DNA of 64,000 nt from Leucobacter coleopterorum. Its GTDB lineage: Bacteria > Actinomycetota > Actinomycetes > Actinomycetales > Microbacteriaceae. The DNA is taken from assembly GCF_011382985.1 (NCBI RefSeq), contig NZ_CP049933.1, positions 1,426,001-1,490,000 on the forward strand, given 5' to 3'. Positions 30,297-40,331 of the stretch are shown here, piece by piece. The position numbers and the translations under genes are program-made. The first letter of the stretch is position 1. Each line of letters begins with the position of its first letter. Below the pieces are notes generated by a model. That model was not told the origin of the DNA. It saw only the letters and a list, made by a program, of their open reading frames with translations, and ran no database searches.

Positions 30297-31343
30297 ATGC
30301 GACTCTACCCACACCTGTTCAATTTGGTTTTTAAACGGATGGATCCCGAGCGGGCTCACCACCTTGCTTTTCGAGTGATTCAGGCGGCCCCGCTGCTCGG
30401 TGGTGTCGTGCGACGGGTGTGTGCCCCAGATCCTTCGCTGCGGGTCTCTGCGCTCGGCATTGATTTTCCGAGCCCCTTCGGGCTTGCAGCGGGCTTCGAC
30501 AAAAATGGTACCGCGATCCTCGGCCTAGGAGCCCTCGGGTTTGGTCACGTTGAGATCGGCACACTCACCCGACACGCTCAGCCTGGCAACCCCAAACCAC
30601 GAATGTTCAGGCTGGTGGGGGATCGCGGTCTCATTAACCGCATGGGCTTTAATAACGGGGGATCCGCTGCCGCGCTGCCACGAGTCGAGAAGGCTCGCCT
30701 CGCGCGCAGCCGCCCGGTGATCGGTGTGAACATTGGTAAGAGTCGTGTGACCGAGGTTGAGAACGCGACGCAAGATTATGTGTGGAGCGCAGAGCGACTC
30801 GCTCCCGTCGCCGACTATCTCGCGGTCAATGTCAGCTCACCCAATACCCCGGGACTTCGCGGTCTACAAGAGCTGGAGTCTCTCGAACCGCTGCTTGCCG
30901 CTGTGCGTGATGCGGCAGGATCGACACCACTGCTCGTGAAAATCGCCCCTGACATGGGTAACGAACAGATCGATGGCATCGTCGCGCTTGCCGTGCGGCT
31001 AGGGCTCGACGGAATAATCGCAACAAACACGACGGTTTCTCGAGAGGGATTGACCACCGCCGACTCCGAAGTCGAACGCATGGGTAACGGAGGACTCTCG
31101 GGAGCGCCACTTAAAGATCGCTCACTGGAAGTACTCAAACGAATCGTTGCGACTACGCCTCAGGGATTCTGCATTATCTCGGTTGGTGGGGTGTCTAACG
31201 CTGAGGATGTTGTGGAACGTTTGCGCGCCGGCGCCACCCTGGTGCAGGGATACACGGCGTTTATATACGAAGGGCCGCTGTGGGCGCGACGTATCAATCG
31301 TGATCTGCGACGTCTGGGGTGGCGGGCGCCAGCCGCTGCTTAG
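30297..31343 (+). CDS. pyrD: dihydroorotate dehydrogenase (quinone), class 2, PyrD
   Basis: Membrane-associated flavoenzyme of pyrimidine synthesis that passes electrons to quinone. The 348-residue protein has the class 2 N-terminal helices (FKRMDPERAHHLAFRVIQ), the FMN barrel starting FGLAAGFDKNG, the catalytic Ser segment NVSSPNTPGLRGLQ and the phosphate-binding ISVGGVSNAEDV. Start ATG follows AAGGAG. The end overlaps the stop of the convergent DUF3043 gene. Confidence 0.97.
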   Translation: MRLYPHLFNLVFKRMDPERAHHLAFRVIQAAPLLGGVVRRVCAPDPSLRVSALGIDFPSPFGLAAGFDKNGTAILGLGALGFGHVEIGTLTRHAQPGNPKPRMFRLVGDRGLINRMGFNNGGSAAALPRVEKARLARSRPVIGVNIGKSRVTEVENATQDYVWSAERLAPVADYLAVNVSSPNTPGLRGLQELESLEPLLAAVRDAAGSTPLLVKIAPDMGNEQIDGIVALAVRLGLDGIIATNTTVSREGLTTADSEVERMGNGGLSGAPLKDRSLEVLKRIVATTPQGFCIISVGGVSNAEDVVERLRAGATLVQGYTAFIYEGPLWARRINRDLRRLGWRAPAAA

Positions 31344-31909
31344 TTCGGGAACTTGCCGCGCTTGACCTGTGGCTTCGGCGCGCGCAGCATGCGGAACTGG
31401 AAGGCACGCATTGCCGCATACCAGCGGAATCCGGGCTGAACTTTGTCTTCACCGAACTTCTTGGCCAGGATTCGCTTGAGACGGAAGCCGAGAAACACCG
31501 CGTCAAGCACTGCGAGGCCGACGAAGATCCAAATCACAACGAGGCTGACGATCTGAATGATGCCTGGGATAAACGTCATCACTAGCACGACGAGCATCAT
31601 CGGAATAAGCATTTCGCCGATATTCCAGCGTGCGTCAACATAGTCACGCACAAACCTACGCTGAGGGCCCCTGTCGCGCACGGTGAGGAATCGCTCTTCG
31701 CCATTCATCATGCCGATACGAGCACGCTCACGTTCGCTGGCTTGCTGTAGACGCTGTTCTTTCGCGATCGTCTTGTCTTTTGAGCCAACGATGGGCCGTG
31801 CGTTTGCCGCCTGCGCTGCTTTGCGCGAGGGGGTGGGCCGACCCTTGCCGACAGTCGTCTCTGTGACGTCTTCGTTGGTCTCTGCGGCGTCCGCCGCACC
31901 CTTCTTTGC
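31340..31909 (-). CDS. DUF3043 domain-containing membrane protein
   Basis: Actinobacterial family of unknown function, 189 residues. A charged, Lys/Ala-rich N-terminal half includes GKGRPTPSRKAAQAANARP, typical of DUF3043, then VRDRGPQRRFVRDYVDARW precedes two hydrophobic segments and a basic C-terminus. GTG 31909 has AGAGGG upstream and gives the usual VAKKG start; the frame is open further upstream, but that part does not match the family. Commonly adjacent to erpA and the cytochrome oxidase genes, as here. Confidence 0.85.
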   Translation of the reverse strand, partial: AKKGAADAAETNEDVTETTVGKGRPTPSRKAAQAANARPIVGSKDKTIAKEQRLQQASERERARIGMMNGEERFLTVRDRGPQRRFVRDYVDARWNIGEMLIPMMLVVLVMTFIPGIIQIVSLVVIWIFVGLAVLDAVFLGFRLKRILAKKFGEDKVQPGFRWYAAMRAFQFRMLRAPKPQVKRGKFPN

Positions 31910-32067
31910 CACGCCTGGTCCCTCTCGCTGTGCACCTTTTGTGCTGTTAACTACTGCGTCGACGCAATATCGACCTCGTACCAGACTACCGGGCGAAATC
32001 ATGGAGAAGCCGCGAATGTGCGAGGTAGACTGATTCCCACACATCATCACGTGAGCGAGGAGTACGT

Positions 32068-32429
32068 ATGAGCACTGTAGTAACGGGTACTGCCGCTGAT
32101 CAGGCCCACGGAGTAAAACTGAGTGTCGCAGCGAGCGACAAGGTTCGCAGTTTACTTGCGCAAGAAGGGCGAGATGACCTCCGCCTACGCATCGCTGTTC
32201 AGCCTGGCGGCTGCTCCGGACTAATTTACCAACTCTTTTTTGATGAGCGCGAACTTGAGAACGATGCCGTAGTTGATTTTGACGGCGTTGAGGTTGTGGT
32301 GGATGCCATGAGCATTCCCTACCTCAACGGAGCGACGATTGACTTCGAAGACACGATCCAGAAACAGGGTTTTACCATAGATAACCCAATGCGGAAGGAA
32401 GTTGTGCTTGCGGAGACAGCTTTAGTTGA
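32068..32429 (+). CDS. erpA: A-type Fe-S cluster carrier/insertion protein ErpA, frameshifted near C-terminus
   Basis: Small scaffold/carrier that delivers Fe-S clusters to apo-proteins. The first ligand is Cys49 (QPGGCSGL). The family ends with a CxC pair, but the frame as read leaves the family after GFTIDNP and runs on to 32517 (149 residues). Adding one C to CCC at 32385-32387 gives NPNAEGSCACGDSFS and TGA at 32427-32429, exactly the ErpA end and 120 residues. The longer version lacks two of the three cluster ligands and is almost certainly an artefact. GAGGAG precedes the ATG; a TAGACT hexamer is 37 bases upstream. Confidence 0.92.
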
Positions 32430-32583
32430 TCCGCTAGAGACAATTTTTCGCGGATTTGCGCAAATTAGTGCGCGCGACACCCTCTACGTGTACGGCGAAC
32501 GCTCAGGTTCGCGCTAAGCTATCAGGGAGTCATCAGTTTCGCGCGCTTCACGTGCGGACGAGAAACAATTCGAAAGGTATGCG

Positions 32584-33450
32584 GTGCGTTCCAATCGTCG
32601 AATGAAATGGGTCGCGGCCCCGGCAGTACTCTCTATTGGGTTACTGCTTGCAGGTTGCACTCCAGAGCAGCAGCGGGGCTTTCTTCCCGCAGGATCCACG
32701 GATGCCACGAACCTAACGCCGGGTATCACCGGCCTTTGGGTCACCTCTTGGATCGTGCTCCTCGCCGTGGGTGTGATTACCTGGAGCTTGATTCTCTGGG
32801 CAACCATCGCTTACCGCCGCCGCAAGGGCCAGACCGGCCTTCCTGTGCAGCTGCGCTATAACATGCCGATCGAAACTTTTTTTACGGTTGTTCCCGTGAT
32901 TCTGGTGCTGGGTTTCTTTGCCTTCACCGCACAGGAGCAGAGCAAGATCGAGGCGCGCTACGACAACCCTGAGAACGTTGTTCAGGTGTTCGGCAAGCGC
33001 TGGGCCTGGGACTTCAACTACGTAAAAGACGACGCCTACTTCCAGGGCGTTCAGGTTCAGACCGATAAGGCTGGCGAGCCCAAAGATGGCACGATGCCCG
33101 TTCTTTACCTGCCGGTGAATAAGAAGACCGAGATTCAGCTTGAGACTCGCGACGTTATTCACTCCTTCTGGGTGGTCGAGTTCCTTTACAAGAAGGACAT
33201 GATCCCCGGTCAGGTGAACTACATGAGTTTTACTCCCACCAAAACCGGCACCTTCATGGGTAAGTGTGCCGAGCTTTGTGGGGAGTACCACTCGATGATG
33301 CTGTTTGAAGTTCGCGTTGTCGAGCAGGACGAGTACGACGCTTATATCGACTCGCTGAAGGCCGCAGGTAACAAGGGCCAGGTTGAGGGTGACCTTAACC
33401 CGAATCAGGAGTACTTCTTCGGTGACGAAGCCAAGGCTGAGAACGAATAA
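32584..33450 (+). CDS. ctaC: cytochrome c oxidase subunit II CtaC
   Basis: CuA-bearing subunit of the aa3 oxidase. It has a lipoprotein-type signal (LLLAGC), two membrane segments and the extracytoplasmic cupredoxin domain with the CuA site [12 protein letters not shown] starting at residue 228. A tail of about 50 residues follows. It accepts electrons from the diheme QcrC, as no separate soluble cytochrome c is needed in the actinobacterial supercomplex. GTG start with GAAAGG 6 bases upstream; stop and next ATG share TAATG. Confidence 0.96.
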   Translation: MRSNRRMKWVAAPAVLSIGLLLAGCTPEQQRGFLPAGSTDATNLTPGITGLWVTSWIVLLAVGVITWSLILWATIAYRRRKGQTGLPVQLRYNMPIETFFTVVPVILVLGFFAFTAQEQSKIEARYDNPENVVQVFGKRWAWDFNYVKDDAYFQGVQVQTDKAGEPKDGTMPVLYLPVNKKTEIQLETRDVIHSFWVVEFLYKKDMIPGQVNYMSFTPTKTGTFMGKCAELCGEYHSMMLFEVRVVEQDEYDAYIDSLKAAGNKGQVEGDLNPNQEYFFGDEAKAENE

Positions 33451-33464
33451 TGAGGGATAGCAAC

Positions 33465-35102
33465 ATGAAGAAGGGCAATATCATTGTCTCGTGGCTAACG
33501 TCCACGGACCACAAGGTGATTGGGTACATGTACCTCATCAGCTCCTTCGTGTGGTTCCTGATCGGCGGCCTGATGGCTCTGCTGATCCGTGCGCAGCTCT
33601 TTGCTCCGGGCCTTGAGATCATTCCAACAAAGGAACAGTACAACCAGCTGTTCACCATGCACGGAACAATCATGCTGCTGATGTTCGCAACCCCGCTGTT
33701 TGCGGGTTTCGCGAACGCTCTCATGCCGCTCCAGATCGGTGCGCCTGACGTGGCATTCCCCCGTTTGAATGCTTTCGCGTTCTGGCTGTACACATTTGGA
33801 TCGCTCATTGCTGTTGGTGGCTTCCTCACCCCGCAGGGTGCTGCTTCCTTCGGATGGTTTGCATACGCACCGCTTTCTGAAATGACATATTCGCCGGGTA
33901 TCGGCGGAAACCTATGGGTGCTCGGTATTGGCCTCAGCGGTTTCGGTACGATTCTCGGTGGCGTTAACTTCATTACGACCATCATTACGATGCGCGCACC
34001 GGGAATGACCATGTGGCGTATGTCTGTGTTCACCTGGAACACGCTCATCACCTCGCTCCTGGTCATCCTGATCTTCCCTGTTCTTGCAGCGGCAGCCTTT
34101 GGCCTCGCGGCAGACCGAATCTTTGGGGCGCAGATCTACAGTGGTGAGGGCGGAGCCATTCTCTGGCAGCACCTCTTCTGGTTCTTCGGTCACCCCGAGG
34201 TCTACGTCATCGCCCTGCCGTTCTTTGGTATTGTCTCCGAGATCTTCCCGGTCTTCAGCCGTAAGCCGATCTTCGGCTACAAGACACTTATCTACGCAAC
34301 AATCTCGATTGCCGCACTCTCGATGACGGTGTGGGCTCACCACATGTACGTCACCGGTTCAGTGCTGCTGCCGTTCTTCGCTCTGATGACCATGCTCATT
34401 GCGGTTCCGACCGGTGTGAAGATCTTTAACTGGCTTGGCACGATGTGGCGAGGATCGATCACCTTTGAGACTCCCATGCTGTGGTCGCTTGGCTTCCTGG
34501 TGTCGTTCGTGTTCGGTGGTCTGACCGGTGTCATCCTGGCTTCGCCAGCGCTTGACTTCCACCTCTCAGACACCTATTTCGTTGTGGCTCACTTCCACTA
34601 CGTCATCTTCGGAACCGTGGTCTTCGCGATGTTCGCTGGATTCTACTTCTGGTGGCCAAAGTGGACCGGAAAGATGCTCGATGAGCGTCTAGGCAAGATT
34701 CACTTCTGGGTGCTCTTCATTGGCTTCCACATGACCTTCCTCGTGCAGCACTGGCTGGGCGTTATGGCCATGCCTCGTCGTTACGCTACTTACCTGCCAG
34801 AGGACGGAGTCACCTGGGGTAACCAGTTGTCGACCGTCGGTGCGATGGTGCTCGGTGTCTCAGTGATTCCGTTCTTGCTGAACGTTTACATCACCGCGCG
34901 TCGCGCACCCAAGGTCACAATTGACGATCCGTGGGGTTACGGTCGTTCGCTCGAGTGGGCAACCTCTTGCCCGCCGCCGCGACACAACTTCACCTCTATC
35001 CCTCGCATTCGCTCGGAGTCTCCTGCTTTCGATCTGCACCACCCTGAAGTCAGCGGTGTAGAACAGCCGAAGCCGGCGCCCGCGATTGCCGAGAAGAAGT
35101 AA
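33465..35102 (+). CDS. ctaD: cytochrome c oxidase subunit I CtaD
   Basis: Heme-copper oxidase catalytic subunit with twelve hydrophobic segments. Heme ligands are visible in [10 protein letters not shown] and in VAHFHYV; the CuB site is [10 protein letters not shown] with the His-Tyr pair and AHHMYVTG. The frame opens at ATG 33450 overlapping ctaC, but ATG 33465 has GAGGG 9 bases upstream and gives the common start [18 protein letters not shown] cytoplasmic tail of about 60 residues, rich in Pro, follows the last membrane segment. Confidence 0.96.
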   Translation: MKKGNIIVSWLTSTDHKVIGYMYLISSFVWFLIGGLMALLIRAQLFAPGLEIIPTKEQYNQLFTMHGTIMLLMFATPLFAGFANALMPLQIGAPDVAFPRLNAFAFWLYTFGSLIAVGGFLTPQGAASFGWFAYAPLSEMTYSPGIGGNLWVLGIGLSGFGTILGGVNFITTIITMRAPGMTMWRMSVFTWNTLITSLLVILIFPVLAAAAFGLAADRIFGAQIYSGEGGAILWQHLFWFFGHPEVYVIALPFFGIVSEIFPVFSRKPIFGYKTLIYATISIAALSMTVWAHHMYVTGSVLLPFFALMTMLIAVPTGVKIFNWLGTMWRGSITFETPMLWSLGFLVSFVFGGLTGVILASPALDFHLSDTYFVVAHFHYVIFGTVVFAMFAGFYFWWPKWTGKMLDERLGKIHFWVLFIGFHMTFLVQHWLGVMAMPRRYATYLPEDGVTWGNQLSTVGAMVLGVSVIPFLLNVYITARRAPKVTIDDPWGYGRSLEWATSCPPPRHNFTSIPRIRSESPAFDLHHPEVSGVEQPKPAPAIAEKK

Positions 35103-35120
35103 CCGGAGGCAAACTGAATC

Positions 35121-35543
35121 ATGAAATCTAACATTGTTATCTTCTGGTTACTGACGACCTACTTCATCATCCTTGCGACGGTGTACACGGTGTGGAACAT
35201 CAGTATTCACGATCGCCCAGAGTGGGCTGGGTCAATCGCGATCCTGCTCTCCGGAGGCCTTACCGCCTTTATCGCGTCCTATTTAGGCCTCGTAAAGAAG
35301 AAGCAGGGTGGTGTTCAGGTAGCTGATATCGACCTTGCTGATATTGATGACGGCGATCCCGAGGTTGGCGAGTTCAGCCCGTGGAGTTGGTGGCCTATCT
35401 TCCTCGCCTTCGCTCTGGGACTTGTGATACTCGGTGTGTGCATCGGATTCCAATTCTGGATGGTCTTTTTCTCACTGCCTCTCGTGATCGTCGGCGTCGT
35501 CGGCTGGGTATACGAGTACTACCGCGGCAACTTCGCCCGCTAG
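35121..35543 (+). CDS. ctaF: actinobacterial cytochrome c oxidase subunit IV CtaF
   Basis: Small membrane subunit specific to actinobacterial aa3 oxidase, 140 residues with four hydrophobic segments and a short acidic loop (DIDLADIDDGDPEVGEF). GGAGG precedes the ATG. Third gene of ctaCDF; the usual downstream qcr genes are encoded separately on the opposite strand. Confidence 0.93.
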   Translation: MKSNIVIFWLLTTYFIILATVYTVWNISIHDRPEWAGSIAILLSGGLTAFIASYLGLVKKKQGGVQVADIDLADIDDGDPEVGEFSPWSWWPIFLAFALGLVILGVCIGFQFWMVFFSLPLVIVGVVGWVYEYYRGNFAR

Positions 35544-35554
35544 GTCACTCACCT

Positions 35555-35998
35555 GTGAGCATCTCTATTCGACGCGGCCGGAGCGAAGACGCAACTGCGC
35601 TCTTTGCTCTGGCCCGTCAGTATCAGACCGGTCGCGAAGCTATCGGCCGAGACGAATTTCTTGTCGCACTCGATAACGTCTTGCGACACCGCGACCAGGA
35701 AGCAAACGTCCTCTTTGTCGCTGAGCTCGATGGAAAGGTTGTGGGTTACTCGCTCATGACCGTTTCCCGGTTGCTTCACGCTCCGGGACTGACAGCCCAC
35801 CTGCAAGAGATCGTGGTCGATGAGACGACTCGTGGACACGGTGTTGGTGACAGGATCATGCAGGCAAACGAGCACTACTGCATGGGCCGTGGAGTACGAC
35901 AGCTCTCGGCCTCGACATCAAGGATTGGCTCGTTTTATAACCATCGTGGCTTTGAGCCCATGGGCGAGCACTACCGCAAGATCCTAGACCTCTCTTAG
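35555..35998 (+). CDS. GNAT family N-acetyltransferase
   Basis: A 147-residue acetyltransferase fold: SIRRGRSEDATALFALARQ at the start, LFVAELDGKVVGYSLM, then the acetyl-CoA loop LQEIVVDETTRGHGVGDRIM. The GTG at 35555 starts 11 bases after ctaF; the open frame extends upstream through ctaF in another frame, which is not coding. Substrate unknown. It may share the ctaCDF transcript. Confidence 0.85.
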   Translation: MSISIRRGRSEDATALFALARQYQTGREAIGRDEFLVALDNVLRHRDQEANVLFVAELDGKVVGYSLMTVSRLLHAPGLTAHLQEIVVDETTRGHGVGDRIMQANEHYCMGRGVRQLSASTSRIGSFYNHRGFEPMGEHYRKILDLS

Positions 35999-36001
35999 AC
36001 C

Positions 36002-36423
36002 ATGTCCTCGCGTCGACCGCGGCGTAGACCCGGGCAGAACCATGAACTCCTTATCGAAGCGGGGATCGTCGAGTTTGGCCTGTATGGTTACCAAGGCGCT
36101 TCGACGTCGGCGATCGCCGTTCGAGCCGAGGTGCCACAACCTCACGTCTACGCAAACTTTGCGACAAAGCAGGAACTCTTTCTCGAGTGTTTTCTGCGAG
36201 TTTCGACGCTGATATTCGCCTCGCCGGGTGAGGCGCCCCAAACCATTCTGTATTCATTTTCCAGGCGGTTTCAGCGGTAAACGACCCCAATCTGGCACAA
36301 TCGCTCCCGCTGCGCCTTGCTGCATTCAGAGAAGAACTGGGTGATATTCGTTTCTACGATCTGCTGTCGGAGGGCGCGCTGACGCTACTGAATGCTGCTC
36401 CGTTGCAAGTCCTGAAGCACTAG
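36002..36423 (+). CDS. TetR-type regulator, short, frameshifted
   Basis: The N-terminal helix-turn-helix is clear (AGIVEFGLYGYQGASTSAIAVRAEVPQPHVYANFATKQELF). As read the frame stops at 36280. Adding one T to the run 36257-36260 continues it as SFFQAVSAVNDPNLAQ ... RLAAFREELGDIRFYDLL to TAG at 36421-36423, 140 residues. Even restored, the ligand domain is much shorter than the usual 120 or more residues, so the gene may be truncated. It starts 4 bases after the GNAT gene. Target unknown. Confidence 0.7.
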
Positions 36424-36433
36424 ATCGTTGGGT

Positions 36434-36451
36434 GAGTCGCCGGCTCGACTC
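36434..36451. terminator. small hairpin between convergent TetR-type gene and corA
   Basis: GAGTCG-CCGGCT-CGACTC, 6-base perfect stem ending right at the corA stop. Position between converging genes suggests a weak bidirectional terminator. Confidence 0.4.
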
Positions 36452-37480
36452 TTACATCCACTTCTTGCGCTTGAACACAACCCATAGTGCGGTGCCAAGA
36501 CCCACCATGGACATTAGCGCAAGCGGGTATCCAAGGGCCCAGTGCAGCTCCGGCATACTGTCGAAGTTCATGCCGTAGATTGCTCCGATGAGGGTCGGTG
36601 TGAAAAGGATCGCGGCCCAGCCTGAGATCTTCTTCATGTCTTCGTTCTGCCGTTGTGCCACGAGCGTGCCGTTGACGTTAAGAATCTGTGAGAGCGCGTC
36701 TTTGAGTTCTATCGTTTCGGTGAGTACGTGTGCGAGGTGATCTGCGACATCTTCTAGATAGGTCTGCAGCTCGTCGGGGATGGCATACTTATCGGCGCCG
36801 TTTCGGAGCCCCTGAACAAGTTTCGTGAGTGCTGTCGTTGCATGTAACACGTCGATCACTTCGCGGCTCAGTAGATAGATACGCTCGGCAGCCGCTGCAT
36901 CGCCGCTAAATACCTGGCGCTCAATTTGCTCCCGATCATACTGAAGGCCGTCCAGTGTGGGGGAGTAGGAGTCGACAACCGCGTCGATAAGGCGGTAAAC
37001 GACGCCCTCGGTGCCGAGAAGCTTGAGATAGGTGCTCGGGACACTGGCCAGTGCAGTGGCGCGTAAGGTTTGTGCGGCGAGGTTTGGATCGTCTGGGATC
37101 TCTGTTCCATCGATGAGTCGCCCGTCTTGGCACACAATGAGCACGGCACGCGACTTGACCAGTAAGTGAAACTCGCTAAATAGAACTTCTTCGAGCTCAT
37201 CAACGTAGTGCGCGGATCGCAGTACGAGTGATAGCACATCGCCGTAACGTTCGAGTTTGGGGCGCTGCCCGGCCTGCAAGAGATCTTCGGTAAGCATCGG
37301 GTGTAGGTCCCAAGCATCGGCGAGCTCAGCTATGAGCACTGGGTTGGGACGCACCAACACTGTGTGACTGGTTACAGACGAATCGTCAGCTTCTCGTTGC
37401 AGAGCCTCACTCAGGGAGGAGACCTCAACCAGTTCTTCGACCTGTCCCTTGACAACATGGCGCGTAAAGATCTCGGCCAT
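36452..37480 (-). CDS. corA: CorA-type divalent cation (magnesium) transporter
   Basis: Pentameric Mg2+/Co2+ channel protein. The 342-residue protein has a large cytoplasmic N-terminal domain, the long stalk helix (LTETIELKDALSQILNVNGTL), and two C-terminal membrane segments with the selectivity motif GMNF (YGMNFDSMPELHW). It ends with a basic KRKKW tail. ATG 37480 has GGAAGG upstream; the frame is open 20 codons further, through the terminator hairpin, which is not coding. A regulatory role of the leader was not recognised. Confidence 0.93.
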   Translation of the reverse strand: MAEIFTRHVVKGQVEELVEVSSLSEALQREADDSSVTSHTVLVRPNPVLIAELADAWDLHPMLTEDLLQAGQRPKLERYGDVLSLVLRSAHYVDELEEVLFSEFHLLVKSRAVLIVCQDGRLIDGTEIPDDPNLAAQTLRATALASVPSTYLKLLGTEGVVYRLIDAVVDSYSPTLDGLQYDREQIERQVFSGDAAAAERIYLLSREVIDVLHATTALTKLVQGLRNGADKYAIPDELQTYLEDVADHLAHVLTETIELKDALSQILNVNGTLVAQRQNEDMKKISGWAAILFTPTLIGAIYGMNFDSMPELHWALGYPLALMSMVGLGTALWVVFKRKKWM

Positions 37481-37507
37481 GATACGATCCTTCCAATTGA
37501 GAGAACA

Positions 37508-37542
37508 CAATGGGCCCGCAGGAATACCTGCGGGGCCCATTG
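37508..37542 (-). terminator. strong hairpin terminator downstream of the ctaE-qcrCAB operon
   Basis: CAATGGGCCCGCAGG pairs with CCTGCGGGGCCCATTG around an AATA loop, a 15-base stem with one bulged base. On the minus strand it is followed by a U-rich stretch and lies 23 bases after the qcrB stop. Confidence 0.8.
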
Positions 37543-37565
37543 CTCTGTCTCAAGAACACTCAGGT

Positions 37566-39174
37566 CTAGTGGCCCCCATTGTGTCCTTCTTCGATTTCAC
37601 CCTTTGTAGGGGGAACGATCCTGTCCTCGAAGAACCAGCGGCTGAAACCAGCACGCAGTCGCTTAGAGAACGGAATCTTCCCGTCATCGTTCGGGCGCAA
37701 CATCAGCGGAGCGTAGTCGTGGTAGCTCACAAGCTCCCACTGCTCATAAGCGCTGAGCGGCTTGTGGATCTCGGTGTACTGGCCCCTGGGAGGCGAACAA
37801 TGCGACCCGACTCGTAGCCGTGCAGAGCGATAGAACGATCCTTCTTCTGCAGTGCGAGGCAAATTCGCTTCGTAGTCACGTAAGAGATGATCGGACCAAG
37901 GATGAGGAGTGCCTGCAGCGTGTGGATAACACCCTCCATCGACAGCTGGAAGTGTGTTGCCATAAGGTCTGAGCTCGCACCCGCCCACATGACAGCGTAG
38001 AACGTGACTCCTGCAGCTCCGATTGCGGTACGGGTAGGAGCGTTGCGCGGACGATCCAGAATGTGGTGCTCACGCTTGTCGCCGGTTACCCAAGATTCAA
38101 TGAACGGATAAATGGCAACGAGCACAAGGAAGAGTCCCATGATCGCCATAGGGATCAACATGTTCCAAGACCAGGTGTAGCCGAACCACTCGGTCTCCAA
38201 CCCCGGCGGAATCAAGCGCAGCATGCCATCGGCAAAGCCGATGTACCAGTCGGGCTGAGTACCAGCAGACACGGGTGAGGGATCGTAAGGTCCGTAAGCC
38301 CAGATCGCGTTAATACTCACGAGTGAAGCGATAAGCATGATCACGCCGAAGACGATGAAGAAGAAGCCACCGGCCTTGGCTGCATAAACAGGCAGTACGG
38401 GGAAGCCGACGACGTTCTGCTGCGTCTTACCCGGACCGGGGTATTGCGTGTGCTTGTGAATCACAACGAATGCGAGGTGAAGCGCGACGAACAGGATGAC
38501 AAGCGCAGGCAGCACCATGATGTGGAGCATATAGAGGCGACCAACAATGTCGGTGCCCGGGAACTCGCCTCCGAAGAAGAAGTAGGAGAAGTAGGTTCCG
38601 ATGACGGGGATCGACTTCACGAGTCCATCAATAATGCGGAGACCGTTACCCGAGAGAACATCGTCGGGGAGCGAGTAGCCGGTGAAGCCCTCAGCCATTG
38701 CGAGAATGAAGAGAACGAAGCCGATGACCCAGTTGAGCTCGCGCGGTTTGCGGAAGGCACCCGTGAAGAAGATGCGGAGCATGTGCAGACCAATGGACGC
38801 TACAAATAGGAGTGCTGCCCAGTGGTGCACCTGGCGCATCAGGAGGCCACCACGGACCGAGAAGGAGATATCAAGTGTCGAGGCCATGGCCGCGGACATC
38901 TCGACTCCCTTCATCGGGAGGTAAGGACCGGTGTAGACCGTCTCAACCATCGATGCTTGGAAGAACAGGGTAAGGAAGGTGCCCGAAATCAGAATCACAA
39001 CGAAGCTGTAGAGGGCGACCTCACCAAGGAGGAAGGACCAGTGATCTGGGAAGACCTTACGGCCGAATTCCTTGACCGCAACACCAATCTTGGTGCGATC
39101 ATCGATATAATTTGCCGCCGCAGATGTAAAACGGGTTCCGTTTTGTGCGGGGATTCAGTTACGGTGCTGCTCAC
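37566..39174 (-). CDS. qcrB: cytochrome bc1 complex cytochrome b subunit QcrB, two frameshifts
   Basis: Quinol-oxidising membrane subunit of the bcc complex with bis-heme helices (RQVHHWAALLFVASIGLH, HIMVLPALVILFVALHLAFVVIHKH). Two base losses disturb it. Near the start, the GTG at 39174 reads VSSTVTESPHK and then needs one base at 39138-39139 to continue TGTRFTSAAANYIDDRTKIG. Near the end, one base at 37788-37790 gives VRLPRGQYTEIHKPL and the proper tail to 37566. Restored length is 536 residues. The GTG overlaps the qcrA stop by four bases (GTGA). Confidence 0.93.
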
Positions 39175-40286
39175 TTGAGACGCTCCCAGAAGCTCGGGCC
39201 GACAGGTTCATGGAAATCACTCTGTGCGATGAGGTAACCGTCCTTATCGACAGTGATTGGCAGCTGCGGAAGCGGACGCTTCGCAGGTCCAAAGACAACC
39301 TTTGCGTGCTCTGACACGTCGAACTGTGACTGGTGGCAGGGGCAGAGCAAATGGTGAGTGTGCTGCTCGTACAGGGCAACAGGGCAGCCAACGTGTGTGC
39401 AAACCTTGGAGTAAGCGACGATACCGTCGTACGACCAATCTTTGCGGTCCGGAAGCTCTTTAAGCTGGGACTGATCGAGACGCATCAGCAAAACGATGGC
39501 TTTGGCCTTAGCGTCAAGGAAATTCTCGCTGCCTCCGCGCTCTTCAAGTGAAAGCTTTGAGAATTCCTCATGGGTGAGGGTCTCAGGGATGACGTGAAAG
39601 GCGGAGCCAATGGTGACATCGGAGGCCTTGATTGCAACACCCGAGGGGTCACGAGCCAGGCGGATGCCCTTGTCCCACATGGTGTGCTTCAGCAGCTGTA
39701 CAGGATCGCGATCCTGAGGTGCCAGGCTGCGCATCAGAGTGATTCCCGGGAGAGGAAAAGCTATGAGCGCACCGATCAGGCTGTTGCGAACGAGCGAACG
39801 ACGTGAGAAGCCCGACTCCTTGTCAGCGAGAGTAAAGACCTCTGCTGCCCCTTCGCGAGTCTCCTGGTTGCTCGGCACTGGATGGCGCTCATCGATGGAT
39901 TCGTGATCGGCCATAAGCGCCTTGCCCCAGTGGACGGCACCAATACCAACTGCAAGAAGAGCGAGCGCCATGGCGATTCCCACAAACATAGTGTGAAGTC
40001 GAATTGCCAGCAGCTCTCCCGTTTCGATCGGGAAGAACATGTAGGCAAGCACTGCGCCGAGGCTGCCCACAATTGAGATGTAGAAGAGGGTGTAAACCGT
40101 GCGTTCTGCACGTTTTGCCTTCTTGGGATCGAGATCCGTTACACGTTCCCGATGCGGGGGAAGGCCCGGATTTTGCACTGCATCAGAAGAGAGCACAGCG
40201 GTTCCCACTGCTGCTCCATCTGCGCTGTGGCTCTGGGCTGCGACAACGGCGTCATTCACGCCACTGTTCTTCGCTTCCTCTGCCAT
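39171..40286 (-). CDS. qcrA: cytochrome bc1 complex Rieske iron-sulfur subunit QcrA
   Basis: Rieske subunit of actinobacterial type: a polar N-terminus, three membrane segments (TLFYISIVGSLGAVLAYMF; MFVGIAMALALLAVGIGAV; SLIGALIAFPLPGI), then the Rieske fold with CTHVGCP and CPCHQSQFD. The third membrane segment is preceded by SRRSLVRNS, a twin-arginine motif as expected for TatC-dependent insertion. The ATG at 40286 has AAGGAG upstream; the open frame extends eight codons further. 371 residues. Confidence 0.94.
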   Translation of the reverse strand: MAEEAKNSGVNDAVVAAQSHSADGAAVGTAVLSSDAVQNPGLPPHRERVTDLDPKKAKRAERTVYTLFYISIVGSLGAVLAYMFFPIETGELLAIRLHTMFVGIAMALALLAVGIGAVHWGKALMADHESIDERHPVPSNQETREGAAEVFTLADKESGFSRRSLVRNSLIGALIAFPLPGITLMRSLAPQDRDPVQLLKHTMWDKGIRLARDPSGVAIKASDVTIGSAFHVIPETLTHEEFSKLSLEERGGSENFLDAKAKAIVLLMRLDQSQLKELPDRKDWSYDGIVAYSKVCTHVGCPVALYEQHTHHLLCPCHQSQFDVSEHAKVVFGPAKRPLPQLPITVDKDGYLIAQSDFHEPVGPSFWERLK

Positions 40287-40331
40287 GTTGCTCCTTGGTT
40301 CCTGACTCATGAATTCTGTCTGCGCTGTCGG

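Noticed and set aside
32430-32517. Extended C-terminal domain of ErpA
   Set aside because: It arises from the wrong frame after a base loss; the correct frame stops at 32429.
35381-35554. N-terminal extension of the GNAT protein overlapping ctaF
   Set aside because: Arg-rich translation from another frame of ctaF; the acetyltransferase fold begins at GTG 35555.
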